From positions 1-59,599 of the forward strand of contig CALVBY010000002.1 in assembly GCA_944325905.1 (NCBI GenBank): a stretch of 59,599 bases of DNA. The letters are read 5' to 3'. Numbering within the stretch: the first letter of the stretch is position 1; each line of letters begins with the position of its first letter. The notes beneath the pieces are model-generated. The model was not told the DNA's origin and did no database searches. It saw nothing but the letters and a program-made list of their open reading frames with translations. The position numbers were made by a program, and so were the translations under genes. Source of the DNA: Candidatus Gastranaerophilales bacterium (lineage in GTDB: Bacteria; Cyanobacteriota; Vampirovibrionia; Gastranaerophilales; Gastranaerophilaceae). Positions 26,432-34,625 of this stretch are shown here, piece by piece.

Positions 26432-27034
26432 ATGGCAAGATACAAAGGACCTACAAATAAATTATTCCGTAACTACGGTGTTAAAGATTTGTCAAACAGA
26501 AAATTAACATCTTCTATGAGACAAAGTGCTTCAGGTCAGCACGGTGCAGTCAGAAAAAAACTTTCTGAATATGCTATCCACTTAAACGAAAAACAAAAAA
26601 TCAGACTTACATACTTAGTAAGTGAAAAGCAATTTGCTAAATATTATAACGAAGCAGCTAGAAGAAAAGGCGTAACAGGTACAATTTTGTTACAACTTTT
26701 GGAATCAAGATTAGATAACATTTTGTTCAGAGCCGGCTTCGGTATTACACGTAAACAAACAAGACAAATTGTTAACCACGGACACGTTCTTGTTAATGGT
26801 AAAAAGGTAGACATACCTTCATACTTGGTAAAACCAGGTGATGTTGTAACAGTTAAATCAAGAAGTGAACAATACTTGAAAAATGTATTGGAAATGATTG
26901 ATATGGCTTGTGCACCTGCTTGGATGACTATTGATAAAGATGCTTTGAAAGTTACTTTTGATAGAATTCCAGAAAGAGAAGAACTTGATCCTGAAATCAA
27001 AGAACATTTGGTAATTGAATATTATTCTAAATAA
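26432..27034 (+). CDS. rpsD: Ribosomal protein uS4
   Basis: This 200-residue protein starts at MARYKGPTNKLFRNYG, after AAAGGAG. The frame is open nine codons upstream. It carries the S4 RNA-binding domain (LESRLDNILFRAGFGITRKQ, HVLVNGKKVDIPSYLVKPGD). S4 nucleates 16S folding. The N-terminal zinc cysteines of some S4 proteins are missing, so it is the zinc-free form. Confidence 0.96.
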   Translation: MARYKGPTNKLFRNYGVKDLSNRKLTSSMRQSASGQHGAVRKKLSEYAIHLNEKQKIRLTYLVSEKQFAKYYNEAARRKGVTGTILLQLLESRLDNILFRAGFGITRKQTRQIVNHGHVLVNGKKVDIPSYLVKPGDVVTVKSRSEQYLKNVLEMIDMACAPAWMTIDKDALKVTFDRIPEREELDPEIKEHLVIEYYSK

Positions 27035-27116
27035 TAATTAGGCAAAAAATGCCTTAATTAATGTCCAATCTGGAGAAATCCAAAAAATAGTTATTATAAA
27101 ACTAGGAGAAAAACAA

Positions 27117-28085
27117 ATGGAATTAAAAATTAAATGCGTTAATACAACAACAAGCTCTGACGGTTCACAGTACGGTAAGTTTGTAATTGAACCGTTGGAA
27201 AGAGGTTTTGGGACTACAATTGGTAACTCTTTAAGACGTGTATTGTTGTCAAGTCTTGAAGGTACTGCTGTTACATCAGCTAGAATTGAAGGTATTACTC
27301 ACGAATATACAGCAATTCCTGGTGTATTAGAAGATGTTATCGATGTAATGTTGAACCTTAAAGGCTTAGTTGTAAAAACCGATTCTAAAGATGCTCAACA
27401 TTTAAGAATAGATGTTGATCGTCCGGGACCGGTTCTTGCTAGTGATATTCAATTGCCTGCAGGTGTTAAAGTTGTCAACCCTGATTGGTTAATTTGTACA
27501 GTAGCTGAAGGCGGTTCTTTCCACGCTGACGTGATTGTTGAAACTGGCAAAGGCTATGTTGCAAATGATGTTCCTAGAGATGCTAAGGGTATGTCAATTG
27601 ATGTATTACCTATCGATGCTACATTCATGCCAATTAAACGTGTAAGTTATAATGTTGAAAATACACGTGTAGGCGATATGATAGATTTCGATAAGTTAAC
27701 TTTGGAAATTTGGTCAAATGGATCAATTGATGTAACAACAGCATTGAGCCAAGCATCAAATCTTTTAATTGACCACTTTATGCAAATCGCTTCTATAACA
27801 GGTCAACCGGTAGTTTCATCTGTTGCAGCTGTAGAAGAAGTTGTTGAAGAAGATTCTAATGTTCCTTCAATGACAATTGAAGAATTGGAATTGTCAGTTA
27901 GAGCATACAATTGCTTAAAACGTGCAAGTATCAATTCAATGGCTGAATTATTGAAAAAATCAGAACATGATTTGTTGAACATTAAAAACTTCGGTAAAAA
28001 ATCTTCAGATGAAGTAATCGAAAGACTACATCACTTCGGTTTGGAATTAGCTCCAAGCCCTGAATTTGAAGAAGAAATTGGCTAA
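27117..28085 (+). CDS. rpoA: RNA polymerase alpha subunit
   Basis: This 322-residue protein has the N-terminal dimerisation domain (FVIEPLERGFGTTIGNSLRR) and a C-terminal domain (about 245-310, IEELELSVRAYNCLKRASIN) that binds UP elements and activators. A short acidic linker joins them. Length and ends are typical. GGAG precedes the ATG. Confidence 0.97.
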   Translation: MELKIKCVNTTTSSDGSQYGKFVIEPLERGFGTTIGNSLRRVLLSSLEGTAVTSARIEGITHEYTAIPGVLEDVIDVMLNLKGLVVKTDSKDAQHLRIDVDRPGPVLASDIQLPAGVKVVNPDWLICTVAEGGSFHADVIVETGKGYVANDVPRDAKGMSIDVLPIDATFMPIKRVSYNVENTRVGDMIDFDKLTLEIWSNGSIDVTTALSQASNLLIDHFMQIASITGQPVVSSVAAVEEVVEEDSNVPSMTIEELELSVRAYNCLKRASINSMAELLKKSEHDLLNIKNFGKKSSDEVIERLHHFGLELAPSPEFEEEIG

Positions 28086-28118
28086 TAACAGTAAATTAAA
28101 ATATAAGGAAAGTAAAAA

Positions 28119-28547
28119 ATGAGACACCAAACTAAAAAACATACGCTTGGAAAAGCACAAGACCAAAGAGAAGCCTTGTTGCGTTCTTTAGCGACTGAAC
28201 TTTTTATGCATGGTGAAATCAAGACAACTATGGCAAGAGCAAAAGCTTTAAGACCATACGCTGAAGAGATTATCACTTTTGCTAAGAAAGGTGACTTAAA
28301 TAGCCGTCGTCAAGCAGCTAAATATATTTTCGATAAAGAAACAGGAAAATATATGGACTTGGCAACAGGTGAAGTTTTCGATGCACCTCAAGCAGATAAA
28401 AAGTTAGCTGCAGAAACAGTTTTGAGAAAATTGTTTGTAGTAATCGGTAAAAAATATTCAAATCGTGAAGGCGGTTATACAAGAATTTACCGTTTACCTC
28501 CAAGACGCGGCGATGCCTCTGAAATGGCATTAATCCAATTGGTATAA
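28119..28547 (+). CDS. rplQ: Ribosomal protein bL17
   Basis: This 142-residue protein has QREALLRSLATELFMHGEIK then TTMARAKALRPYAEE, and ends in GGYTRIYRLPPRRGDASEMA, all diagnostic of L17. It has a longer middle (about 60-95) than the short bacterial form. Confidence 0.96.
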   Translation: MRHQTKKHTLGKAQDQREALLRSLATELFMHGEIKTTMARAKALRPYAEEIITFAKKGDLNSRRQAAKYIFDKETGKYMDLATGEVFDAPQADKKLAAETVLRKLFVVIGKKYSNREGGYTRIYRLPPRRGDASEMALIQLV

Positions 28548-28551
28548 CGTT

Positions 28552-29307
28552 ATGCGTTATACCTTTCGGGTTCAGTATATCGGGAAAAATTATGCAGGGA
28601 GCCAATTACAGGCTGGAAGCGATTTACCGACAATACAAGGAGAACTCGAAAAAGCACTTAGCACATTGATATGCGGTGATTCCGCAAATAATAAACGACC
28701 GGTTAAAACAATTTTTTCCGGAAGAACTGACAGAGGAGTTAATTCTGTCGGTCAGGTTGTTCATTTTGATTATGATAAGCCTATTGTTGCTTCCAGGTTT
28801 ATGTATTCATTAAATGAAATTTTACCTGATGATATTTCTGTCAGTGACTTGAAAGAGGTTAGTTCGTCCTTTCATGCTCAAAAATCAGCAAAAAAGCGGC
28901 ATTATGTATATGAATTTATTAATCGTAGATTAAAAAATGCATTTGATGGTGATTTGTTGCGGATAAAGTATCATGTTGATATAGAAAGGATGCAAAAAGC
29001 ACTTGATTATATAAAAGGTGAACATGATTTTTCAAGTTTTAAAAGTTCCGGAACGCTAAACCCAAGCAAAATTTGTTTTATATATGAAGCGAAGGTTTCT
29101 AAGGTCGGCGACAAGGTTATCATTGATATTATTGGAAATAGATTTCTATATAATATGGTGAGGGCTATTGTCGGAACCCTTATAGAAATAGAAGGGCATA
29201 ATTTGCAGCCTGAACATATGAAGGATGTTTTGGAGGCAAAAGATCGCCGAAAGGCAGGTCAAAACGTCAGTCCTTATGGTCTGACGCTGGTAGAAGTAAC
29301 ATATTAA
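28552..29307 (+). CDS. truA: tRNA pseudouridine synthase A
   Basis: This 251-residue enzyme modifies U38-40 in tRNA anticodon arms. The catalytic aspartate is in SGRTDRGVNSVGQVVHF (near 58-75). The RFLYNMVRAIVGTLIEI motif near 198-214 supports the family. It starts 5 bases after rplQ, as in many ribosomal operons. Confidence 0.95.
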   Translation: MRYTFRVQYIGKNYAGSQLQAGSDLPTIQGELEKALSTLICGDSANNKRPVKTIFSGRTDRGVNSVGQVVHFDYDKPIVASRFMYSLNEILPDDISVSDLKEVSSSFHAQKSAKKRHYVYEFINRRLKNAFDGDLLRIKYHVDIERMQKALDYIKGEHDFSSFKSSGTLNPSKICFIYEAKVSKVGDKVIIDIIGNRFLYNMVRAIVGTLIEIEGHNLQPEHMKDVLEAKDRRKAGQNVSPYGLTLVEVTY

Positions 29308-29324
29308 AAATTGGAGATATAAGC

Positions 29325-29768
29325 ATGAAAACTTATTCAGCAAAACCTCTAGAAGTAGAAAGAAAATGGTACCTAATCGATGCCGAAGATGAAATCTTGG
29401 GTAGATTGGCTGTTAGAATTGCTAATATTCTAAGAGGTAAAAATAAACCTGAATATACTCCAAACGTTGATACAGGTGATTTCGTAATTGTAATCAATGC
29501 TGACAAAGTTAGAGTTTCAGGAAATAAAGAAACTGATAAAATTTATTATCACCATACTGGTTATCCGGGTGGTTTAAAAGCTGCAAGCGTAAAAGAAGTA
29601 CGCGAAAAAGATGCAAGAAAATTGATTGAAAAAGCAGTTAAAGGTATGCTTCAACACAACACATTGGGTGATACTCAATTTACAAAATTGAAAGTATACA
29701 ATGGACCTGAACATCCACATGCTGCTCAAAAACCAATCGTACTTGAAAAAGAAGGAGGTAACAACTAA
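29325..29768 (+). CDS. rplM: Ribosomal protein uL13
   Basis: This 147-residue protein has RKWYLIDAEDEILGRLAVRI, HTGYPGGLK and a C-terminal VYNGPEHPHAAQKP. It is one of the early assembly proteins of the large subunit. Its stop overlaps the rpsI start by one base. Confidence 0.97.
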   Translation: MKTYSAKPLEVERKWYLIDAEDEILGRLAVRIANILRGKNKPEYTPNVDTGDFVIVINADKVRVSGNKETDKIYYHHTGYPGGLKAASVKEVREKDARKLIEKAVKGMLQHNTLGDTQFTKLKVYNGPEHPHAAQKPIVLEKEGGNN

Positions 29769-30163
29769 TGGCTGATAAAGAATTTATAGCTACAGGACGT
29801 AGAAAGACCTCTATTGCGGTAGTAAAATTGGTTAAAGGTAAAGGCAGAATTTTTGTTAACGGTAAAAAATTAACTGATTATATCGGTAACAGACCTGCTA
29901 TTGAAATGTTAGTATACAGACCACTAGTTTTGACTGATAATCAAGAAAAATATGATGTAAGAGTTAAAGCTGTTGGTGGTGGTATTGTTGCTCAATGTGG
30001 TGCTATCAGACATGGTATTGCAAGAGCATTGGTAAAATCTAACGAAGAATACAGAAACGTGTTAAGACTTGAAGGTTTGCTAACCCGTGATCCACGTGTT
30101 AAAGAACGTAAGAAATACGGTCGCAAACGTGCAAGAAAACGTTTCCAATTCTCAAAACGTTAA
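29768..30163 (+). CDS. rpsI: Ribosomal protein uS9
   Basis: This 131-residue protein has ATGRRKTSIAVVKLVKGKG, a GGG segment, and the basic tail RKKYGRKRARKRFQFSKR whose end reaches the P-site tRNA. It is the last gene of the block. Confidence 0.97.
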   Translation: MADKEFIATGRRKTSIAVVKLVKGKGRIFVNGKKLTDYIGNRPAIEMLVYRPLVLTDNQEKYDVRVKAVGGGIVAQCGAIRHGIARALVKSNEEYRNVLRLEGLLTRDPRVKERKKYGRKRARKRFQFSKR

Positions 30164-30171
30164 TATATTTC

Positions 30172-30201
30172 AAAAGCCGGTTTTCAAAACCGGCTTTTTT
30201 A
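30172..30201 (+). terminator. Intrinsic terminator after rpsI
   Basis: AAAGCCGGTTTT pairs with AAAACCGGCTTT, followed by T-run. It ends the infA-rpsI block. Confidence 0.88.
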
Positions 30202-30343
30202 TTACATAAACAATATTATCTGCCTGAGGCAGGACAACATATTGTGACAATATTGATAAAAAGCGCTTATATGATAATTATCAAATAACACAACAATTAG
30301 TAATACCGCTTTACACAAGAATGGTCATCGTTACTAATCGGCA

Positions 30344-30382
30344 TTTTCTTTCTCTTTATTTGCGAGGTAAAGAGAAAGAAAA
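30344..30382. repeat. Palindrome A (15-bp arms)
   Basis: A perfect 15-bp inverted repeat of TTTTCTTTCTCTTTA (30344-30358 and 30368-30382) with a 9-base loop. A GGC/GCC pair near both ends extends it. Confidence 0.8.
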
Positions 30383-30467
30383 CGCCGGCAAAAGAAAGAG
30401 AAACACGCAATCGTTTTGGGCAATCCTTTGGATTGCAAAAGCCCTTTCAGGGCGCACATACGTGCCG

Positions 30468-30536
30468 TTGCAAATTTTACACCATATTTCCTCTCCCCTT
30501 GTGGGAGAGGTAGGGTGAGGGGTGTAAAATTTGCAA
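30468..30536. repeat. Palindrome B (nested, 16-bp outer arms)
   Basis: TTGCAAATTTTACACC at 30468-30483 is perfectly inverted at 30521-30536. Inside, CCTCTCCC and GGGAGAGG (30490-30510) form a second hairpin. The layout resembles a small non-autonomous element with inverted ends. Confidence 0.8.
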
Positions 30537-30580
30537 TCGTTCCCTGCACTTTCTTACTCACTCGCATTAAACGGCATTTT

Positions 30581-30604
30581 GGTCAGCGGAGTTCTCCGCC
30601 GACC
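30581..30604. repeat. Palindrome C
   Basis: GGTCAGCGGAG pairs with CTCCGCCGACC across two bases, one mismatch. Confidence 0.7.
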
Positions 30605-30830
30605 TTCAGCCTCTGCTCGCTCGCGCCTAAGGACAATGGCGCGGTTTGACAAAATTCCGCGGTAGCGGAGTGAACAATAACTGTAGCCGAAACAAACGTC
30701 AGGGGCGTGTATTGTTTGAGCGGTAAAAGTATTTGTGGTTAGAAAAATTGATTATATTTATAGCGAGTTTACACGCCCTTATTTTGAGGCGTACAAGTTA
30801 TTAGTGAACGCAGCGTGCGGTGGTTTTTGT

Positions 30831-30854
30831 GCAACTTTTGACACCAAAAGTTGC
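30831..30854. repeat. Palindrome D
   Basis: GCAACTTTTG and CAAAAGTTGC form a perfect ten-pair stem with a four-base loop. Confidence 0.75.
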
Positions 30855-30909
30855 CGCCGTGCGCGCAGCACTTGGTATTGTTTTTAATTGGGGCAGATAA
30901 TATTGTTTA

Positions 30910-30926
30910 TGTAAACAAATGTTACA
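30910..30926 (+). promoter_or_regulatory. TGTWA-N7-TWACA dyad, copy 4 (perfect)
   Basis: TGTAAACAAATGTTACA, with perfect TGTAA/TTACA arms, lies 99 bp before the ATG at 31009. TATATA at 30967-30972 is a likely -10, which puts the dyad centre about 61 bases before the transcript start, as for class I activator sites. Confidence 0.6.
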
Positions 30927-31008
30927 AAAAGTACGACTTGTGAAATTGGGTAATTTTCAAATACTTTATATATGTAAGAGAGAGTACACAAACATAAGGA
31001 GAGCTATT

Positions 31009-31332
31009 ATGTCGTTCTTAGCGGTAGATTCACAAAAACAATTATTTATTTTACAAAGAAACCAATTGCAGTATGAACAAACTTTAGTAATGAATGAAGC
31101 AAACTGGGTTTCAAAAGAAATGGGTTATTATGCCAATGAAATGGGTGAAGATGCTGATTTGGACAATGATCCATACTACATTCAGTTGCAACAAACTGAA
31201 GAGTATTTGGAATCAAGACAAGATACATTGGATTCTCAAATTCAGTTGTTAGATAATGAAATTTCAAGTTTGAAGACATTGGTAAACAACAATATCAAGA
31301 ACAGCTGCGGCTTGAACTTGATTGGAAGCTAA
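31009..31332 (+). CDS. Short coiled-coil protein related to the MGxAAxQAR family C-terminus
   Basis: This 107-residue protein starts MSFLAVDSQKQLFILQRNQL after AAGGAG. The frame is open 30 codons further up, with no binding site. It is nearly all helix. Residues 70-100 (LDSQIQLLDNEISSLKTLVNNNIKNS) follow the C-terminal pattern of the three paralogues: LDxE/D, xLxT, NNIxxS. It lacks the MGxAAxQAR head and variable middle. It has the same dyad upstream and its own terminator. Function unknown; perhaps a partner of the larger proteins. Confidence 0.7.
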   Translation: MSFLAVDSQKQLFILQRNQLQYEQTLVMNEANWVSKEMGYYANEMGEDADLDNDPYYIQLQQTEEYLESRQDTLDSQIQLLDNEISSLKTLVNNNIKNSCGLNLIGS

Positions 31333-31344
31333 TAGCATATAAAG

Positions 31345-31366
31345 ACGCCTATAAAGGCGTTTTTAT
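31345..31366. terminator. Intrinsic terminator between coiled-coil gene and folD
   Basis: ACGCCT pairs with AGGCGT with a four-base loop and T-run on the plus strand. The minus-strand side has a weaker A/T flank. Confidence 0.75.
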
Positions 31367-32200
31367 ATTTTGTTTTTCGAAAAGTTCTATGGTGTTTAGC
31401 ATCAGTGAAGCTATTGTCATTGGTCCTACACCGCCCGGAACCGGTGAAATATATGATGCTATTTTGGAAACATTTTCAAAGTCAACGTCTCCGCGTGTTC
31501 TACCCGTTGAATCTTTGAAAATTCCAACATCAACGACAATGCAACCAGATTTTAACATTTTTTCTTCTATTATATTTTCCCCTACTGCAGAAACAAGAAT
31601 ATCTGCAGTTTTTGTTATTTCTGCAAGATTTTTTGTATGGCTATGACAAATTGTTACGGTTGCATTTCTATTCAAAATCATCTGTGAAAGCGGTTTTCCG
31701 ACTATATTCGAGCGTCCAACTATGACAACATGTTTACCGTCAAGGTCAATATTGTATTCATCAAGTAATATTAAAATTCCTTTTGGAGTGCAAGGGTATA
31801 CAAATGGTTTTTCACCTGAGAAAAGTTTACCAAAATTATACGGAGTAAAGCCGTCAACGTCTTTTTGAGGGTTAATAAGGTTAATAACTTTCTCCTTAGA
31901 AATGTGCTCAGGTAATGGTAGTTGCACAAGAATTGCATTCACTCTGTCATCTTTATTTAGTTCATGAATTTTCTCTAAAAGTTCTTTTTCAGAAATTGTT
32001 TTAGGGTATTTAATAATATTTGAATTTATACCTATTGCTTCAGCAGTTTTGCGCTTATTATTAACGTAAATTTGGCTCGCAGGATTATCACCTACCAAAA
32101 TGACAGTAAGTGATGGTTTTTTTTCAAAATTATTTATTTTTTCTTTTAATTTGAGTAGAATTTTTTCTTTTAATTGTTTTCCGTCAAGAATTATCGTCAT
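31349..32200 (-). CDS. folD: Methylenetetrahydrofolate dehydrogenase/cyclohydrolase
   Basis: This 283-residue bifunctional enzyme interconverts 5,10-methylene- and 10-formyl-tetrahydrofolate. The YVNNKRK active-site region is near 45, followed by VQLPLPEHI near 98. GRSNIVGKPLSQMIL is in the NAD(P) site near 160 and PVPGGVGPMT near 255. It is the last of a tight three-gene unit with a CooC-like ATPase (1-base gap) and a MetE/UROD-like protein, which suggests one-carbon metabolism. Confidence 0.95.
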   Translation of the reverse strand: MTIILDGKQLKEKILLKLKEKINNFEKKPSLTVILVGDNPASQIYVNNKRKTAEAIGINSNIIKYPKTISEKELLEKIHELNKDDRVNAILVQLPLPEHISKEKVINLINPQKDVDGFTPYNFGKLFSGEKPFVYPCTPKGILILLDEYNIDLDGKHVVIVGRSNIVGKPLSQMILNRNATVTICHSHTKNLAEITKTADILVSAVGENIIEEKMLKSGCIVVDVGIFKDSTGRTRGDVDFENVSKIASYISPVPGGVGPMTIASLMLNTIELFEKQNIKTPL

Positions 32201-32201
32201 A

Positions 32202-32954
32202 TTACCTCATTATCTGTGGTAGATTAAGTCTGAAATAAAATTGTTTGATTGCATTTTCAACTACTTTAGATTCTTTCTCTACGGGTTTTTCTTCAAGAGA
32301 TTTATCGTAAGGAATTACCCCCAGAACGTCCAAATCATATTTTTTAAGCAATTTATAAACGTTACTCAAATCATCATTGATAACTTTATTAATTACAACA
32401 CCAAGTTGTCCGCCTGCGGCATATTTTGCGCTAAACTCTTCAATTCTTTTTGCAAGATGCGCCGAGTCTTCACTTGGGTTTGCGACAATAATTGTTGTAT
32501 CAACATCAGTGTCTACAAGTTGATTTAAATATTTTAAATCAAATTCGCAATCAAATATAACTATATCATAGCGTTCAATAAGCTTTAGTACTGCATCATT
32601 AATTTGACCTGTTATAGGGCATCGGCAATCCTTTGAGCCTACAAACCAGGAAACTATAATATCAACATTTTCATCCAATGAAACAACGATATCTTCCATT
32701 GCCCATTCAATGAATTCTTGTTTTGTCATGTGTTCAGGAATTCCAGTTTTGTATTCGTGTTTTCCACTTCTTATCCCATAAATTGTATTTCTTATATCTA
32801 AACCAAAGCTATGTCCTAGTTCGCTTGTCAAATCATTATCAAATAAAAGAATACTCTTTTCCGGAAACATTTCTTTTATAATATTTAAGAAAGCTTTTGT
32901 AATTGTCGTTTTTCCGCTTCCGCTTTTACCAATAACAGCAAGTTTAGTTGTCAT
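32202..32954 (-). CDS. CooC-like MinD/ParA-family ATPase
   Basis: This 250-residue protein has a deviant Walker A GKSGSGKTT (near 9-17). A DNDLTSELG switch lies near 38, a VIFDCEFDL Walker-B-like strand near 131, and NPSEDSAHLAKRI near 158. FVGSKDCRCPITGQ contains a Cys-x-Cys pair, typical of CooC metal or cluster sites. CooC proteins activate nickel carbon monoxide dehydrogenase or related corrinoid systems. No CO dehydrogenase gene is present here; its link to folD and the MetE/UROD-like gene suggests a different client. Confidence 0.72.
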   Translation of the reverse strand: MTTKLAVIGKSGSGKTTITKAFLNIIKEMFPEKSILLFDNDLTSELGHSFGLDIRNTIYGIRSGKHEYKTGIPEHMTKQEFIEWAMEDIVVSLDENVDIIVSWFVGSKDCRCPITGQINDAVLKLIERYDIVIFDCEFDLKYLNQLVDTDVDTTIIVANPSEDSAHLAKRIEEFSAKYAAGGQLGVVINKVINDDLSNVYKLLKKYDLDVLGVIPYDKSLEEKPVEKESKVVENAIKQFYFRLNLPQIMR

Positions 32955-33999
32955 TATACCTCTCTTTTAAGCTATTCGACAGTTCATATGTCAACTTCAT
33001 GGCTTTTTCTGCCAGAGTTTCAGATAAAGATCCTGCACCACAGGTTGGCGTTACAAAAGAATTGTCTATAATTAGTTTCTCATCAATTCCCTTTTTAGTC
33101 AAATAGTTAACAGCTTTGTCAAACTTTGATTGCATTGTTTGTAAGTCTGTTTTTTCAAGCAGGGTTGGTGCTTTTGTCGGAATAATTCCCCACGCAATTT
33201 TTCCGCCTCTTTCAAGAAACTGTTCAATTTGCTTATGATAAATACTTAAGTTTTGTGCGTAATGATAAGCATCTAGGCTTATTATCTCAACATTCGATTT
33301 TATAGGTACACTCCAATCGCATTTTCCACAGCAATGTATTGCAGTTATACCGCCATTATTTTTAATTATGTCTATAATTTCTTTTAACATAGCAATGGTA
33401 TCATCTTTTGTTATTGTTATATAAGCTGAAGTTCCAAGTTGTGATATTGTTGGTTCATCTATAAAAATTATGGGTTTTGCCCCTTTTGATTTTATTTTTT
33501 TAACTTGCCATAGTGCTTTTAGAGATAATATTTTTACAATCAATTCCTTTAATGTATCATCATAGATTGCACATCTCCCTTTTTTATCTGTAAGGGTTGT
33601 TGCAAGCGTAAACGGTCCAGTGATTTGCCCTTTTGCATATTGGCAATTATTTTCTCTAATTAAGTCCAAAAACAAATTGAAAGTTGATGAAAAATCACTT
33701 GTTATTGCGAATTTTTCAAGCAATTCCGGTGCATTTTGATTTATTATATTTTCGTAATCAGATAAAAATATTTCAATATCGTGAAAAAATTTTTCATTTT
33801 CTGTATCAAATGAAAAATTTTCATCTTCGGATAAAAAAAATGAAGGCATACCTTCCAAAAACTGGATAGTCATGTCTTCATTTTTACTAACTTTAGATAA
33901 CTGTGGCCAAAAAGGAATATTTTTAAAATATTTTTGTACAGTTTCTATAGCTTTTTGGGGATTTTTATATGGTAATGAGCCTATTGCCAAGCATTCCAT
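32944..33999 (-). CDS. MetE-core/uroporphyrinogen-decarboxylase-like methyltransferase
   Basis: This 351-residue TIM-barrel protein resembles the C-terminal (core) half of MetE and UROD. GQITGPFTLAT lies near 121, then FIDEPTISQLG. HCCGKCDW near 217 and TPTCGAGS near 325 provide His/Cys ligands for a zinc. MetE itself is about 750 residues; this is the core only, as in short methionine synthases. It overlaps the CooC-like gene by 11 bases. Methyl transfer to homocysteine, possibly from a corrinoid, is inferred. Confidence 0.7.
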   Translation of the reverse strand: MECLAIGSLPYKNPQKAIETVQKYFKNIPFWPQLSKVSKNEDMTIQFLEGMPSFFLSEDENFSFDTENEKFFHDIEIFLSDYENIINQNAPELLEKFAITSDFSSTFNLFLDLIRENNCQYAKGQITGPFTLATTLTDKKGRCAIYDDTLKELIVKILSLKALWQVKKIKSKGAKPIIFIDEPTISQLGTSAYITITKDDTIAMLKEIIDIIKNNGGITAIHCCGKCDWSVPIKSNVEIISLDAYHYAQNLSIYHKQIEQFLERGGKIAWGIIPTKAPTLLEKTDLQTMQSKFDKAVNYLTKKGIDEKLIIDNSFVTPTCGAGSLSETLAEKAMKLTYELSNSLKERYNDN

Positions 34000-34021
34000 T
34001 ATTATCCCCCTTTTAAATTAC

Positions 34022-34525
34022 CTATTCTTCTTCAGTTGTTTCTTCTACTTCTTCTTCAATAGATTCTTTAACAACTTCAGAAGCTGTAACTACAACTGCT
34101 AATTCGCATTTAACCTTAGAAGTTAATTTGATAAGCATTTTGTATTCACCAATTTTGTTAATAGGTGCGTTCAAAGAAACATTCTTTCTATCAACTTCGA
34201 TACCTGATTTTTCTTTTAATTCTTCAGTCAATTTCTTAGTTGTAATTGTTCCGAACAATTTACCTGATTCACCAGCTTTAGCAGATAATTCAAGTTTACC
34301 GAATTTTTCAATTTGTTCAGCTTTAGCAAGAGCTTCAGCGTGTAATTTTTCTTGTTTAGCTTTGATTCTTGCCAAATTCTTTTCACGATTTTGAAGAGCA
34401 CCTTCAGTAGCTACTTCAGCAACAGCTTGTGGCAACAAGAAATTTCTTGCATAACCATCTTTTACATTAACGATGTCACCTGCTTCACCAAGGTTTTGGA
34501 CATCTTTTTTTAATATAACTTGCAT
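34022..34525 (-). CDS. rplI: Ribosomal protein bL9
   Basis: This 167-residue protein starts MQVILKKDVQNLGEAGDIVNV, with NFLLPQAVAEVA next and the long linker helix to the C-terminal domain near 80-150. The last 15-20 residues form an added acidic tail rich in glutamate. Placed alone between the methyltransferase unit and the SH3-like gene. AGGAGAA precedes the ATG. Confidence 0.95.
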   Translation of the reverse strand: MQVILKKDVQNLGEAGDIVNVKDGYARNFLLPQAVAEVATEGALQNREKNLARIKAKQEKLHAEALAKAEQIEKFGKLELSAKAGESGKLFGTITTKKLTEELKEKSGIEVDRKNVSLNAPINKIGEYKMLIKLTSKVKCELAVVVTASEVVKESIEEEVEETTEEE

Positions 34526-34625
34526 AATAAAAATTCTCCTTTACTATTTATTATCGCGCTTGAGAACATCCTACAACAAACAAAAACAATTGTCGAGGAT
34601 TTTTTGCGGATTGTTACAGACCGGA

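Larger units (their letters stand above)
30205..30900. repeat. Gene-free palindrome-rich island
   Basis: About 700 bases without a credible gene and visibly richer in G+C than its surroundings. It contains at least four long hairpins, listed separately. Short open frames here are made by these palindromes. The look is that of a composite of MITE-like or REP-like elements, possibly mobile or shared among unrelated genomes; no terminal repeats or target duplications were found around the whole. Confidence 0.55.

Noticed and set aside
30321-30649. Overlapping open frames of 65-77 codons in the palindrome island
   Set aside because: They are made by inverted repeats, lie on both strands over the same bases, have no good ribosome binding site and encode no recognisable protein.
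32202-32954. CooC-like gene as evidence for carbon monoxide dehydrogenase
   Set aside because: No CODH/ACS gene is present in the window and the ATPase family has wider roles.
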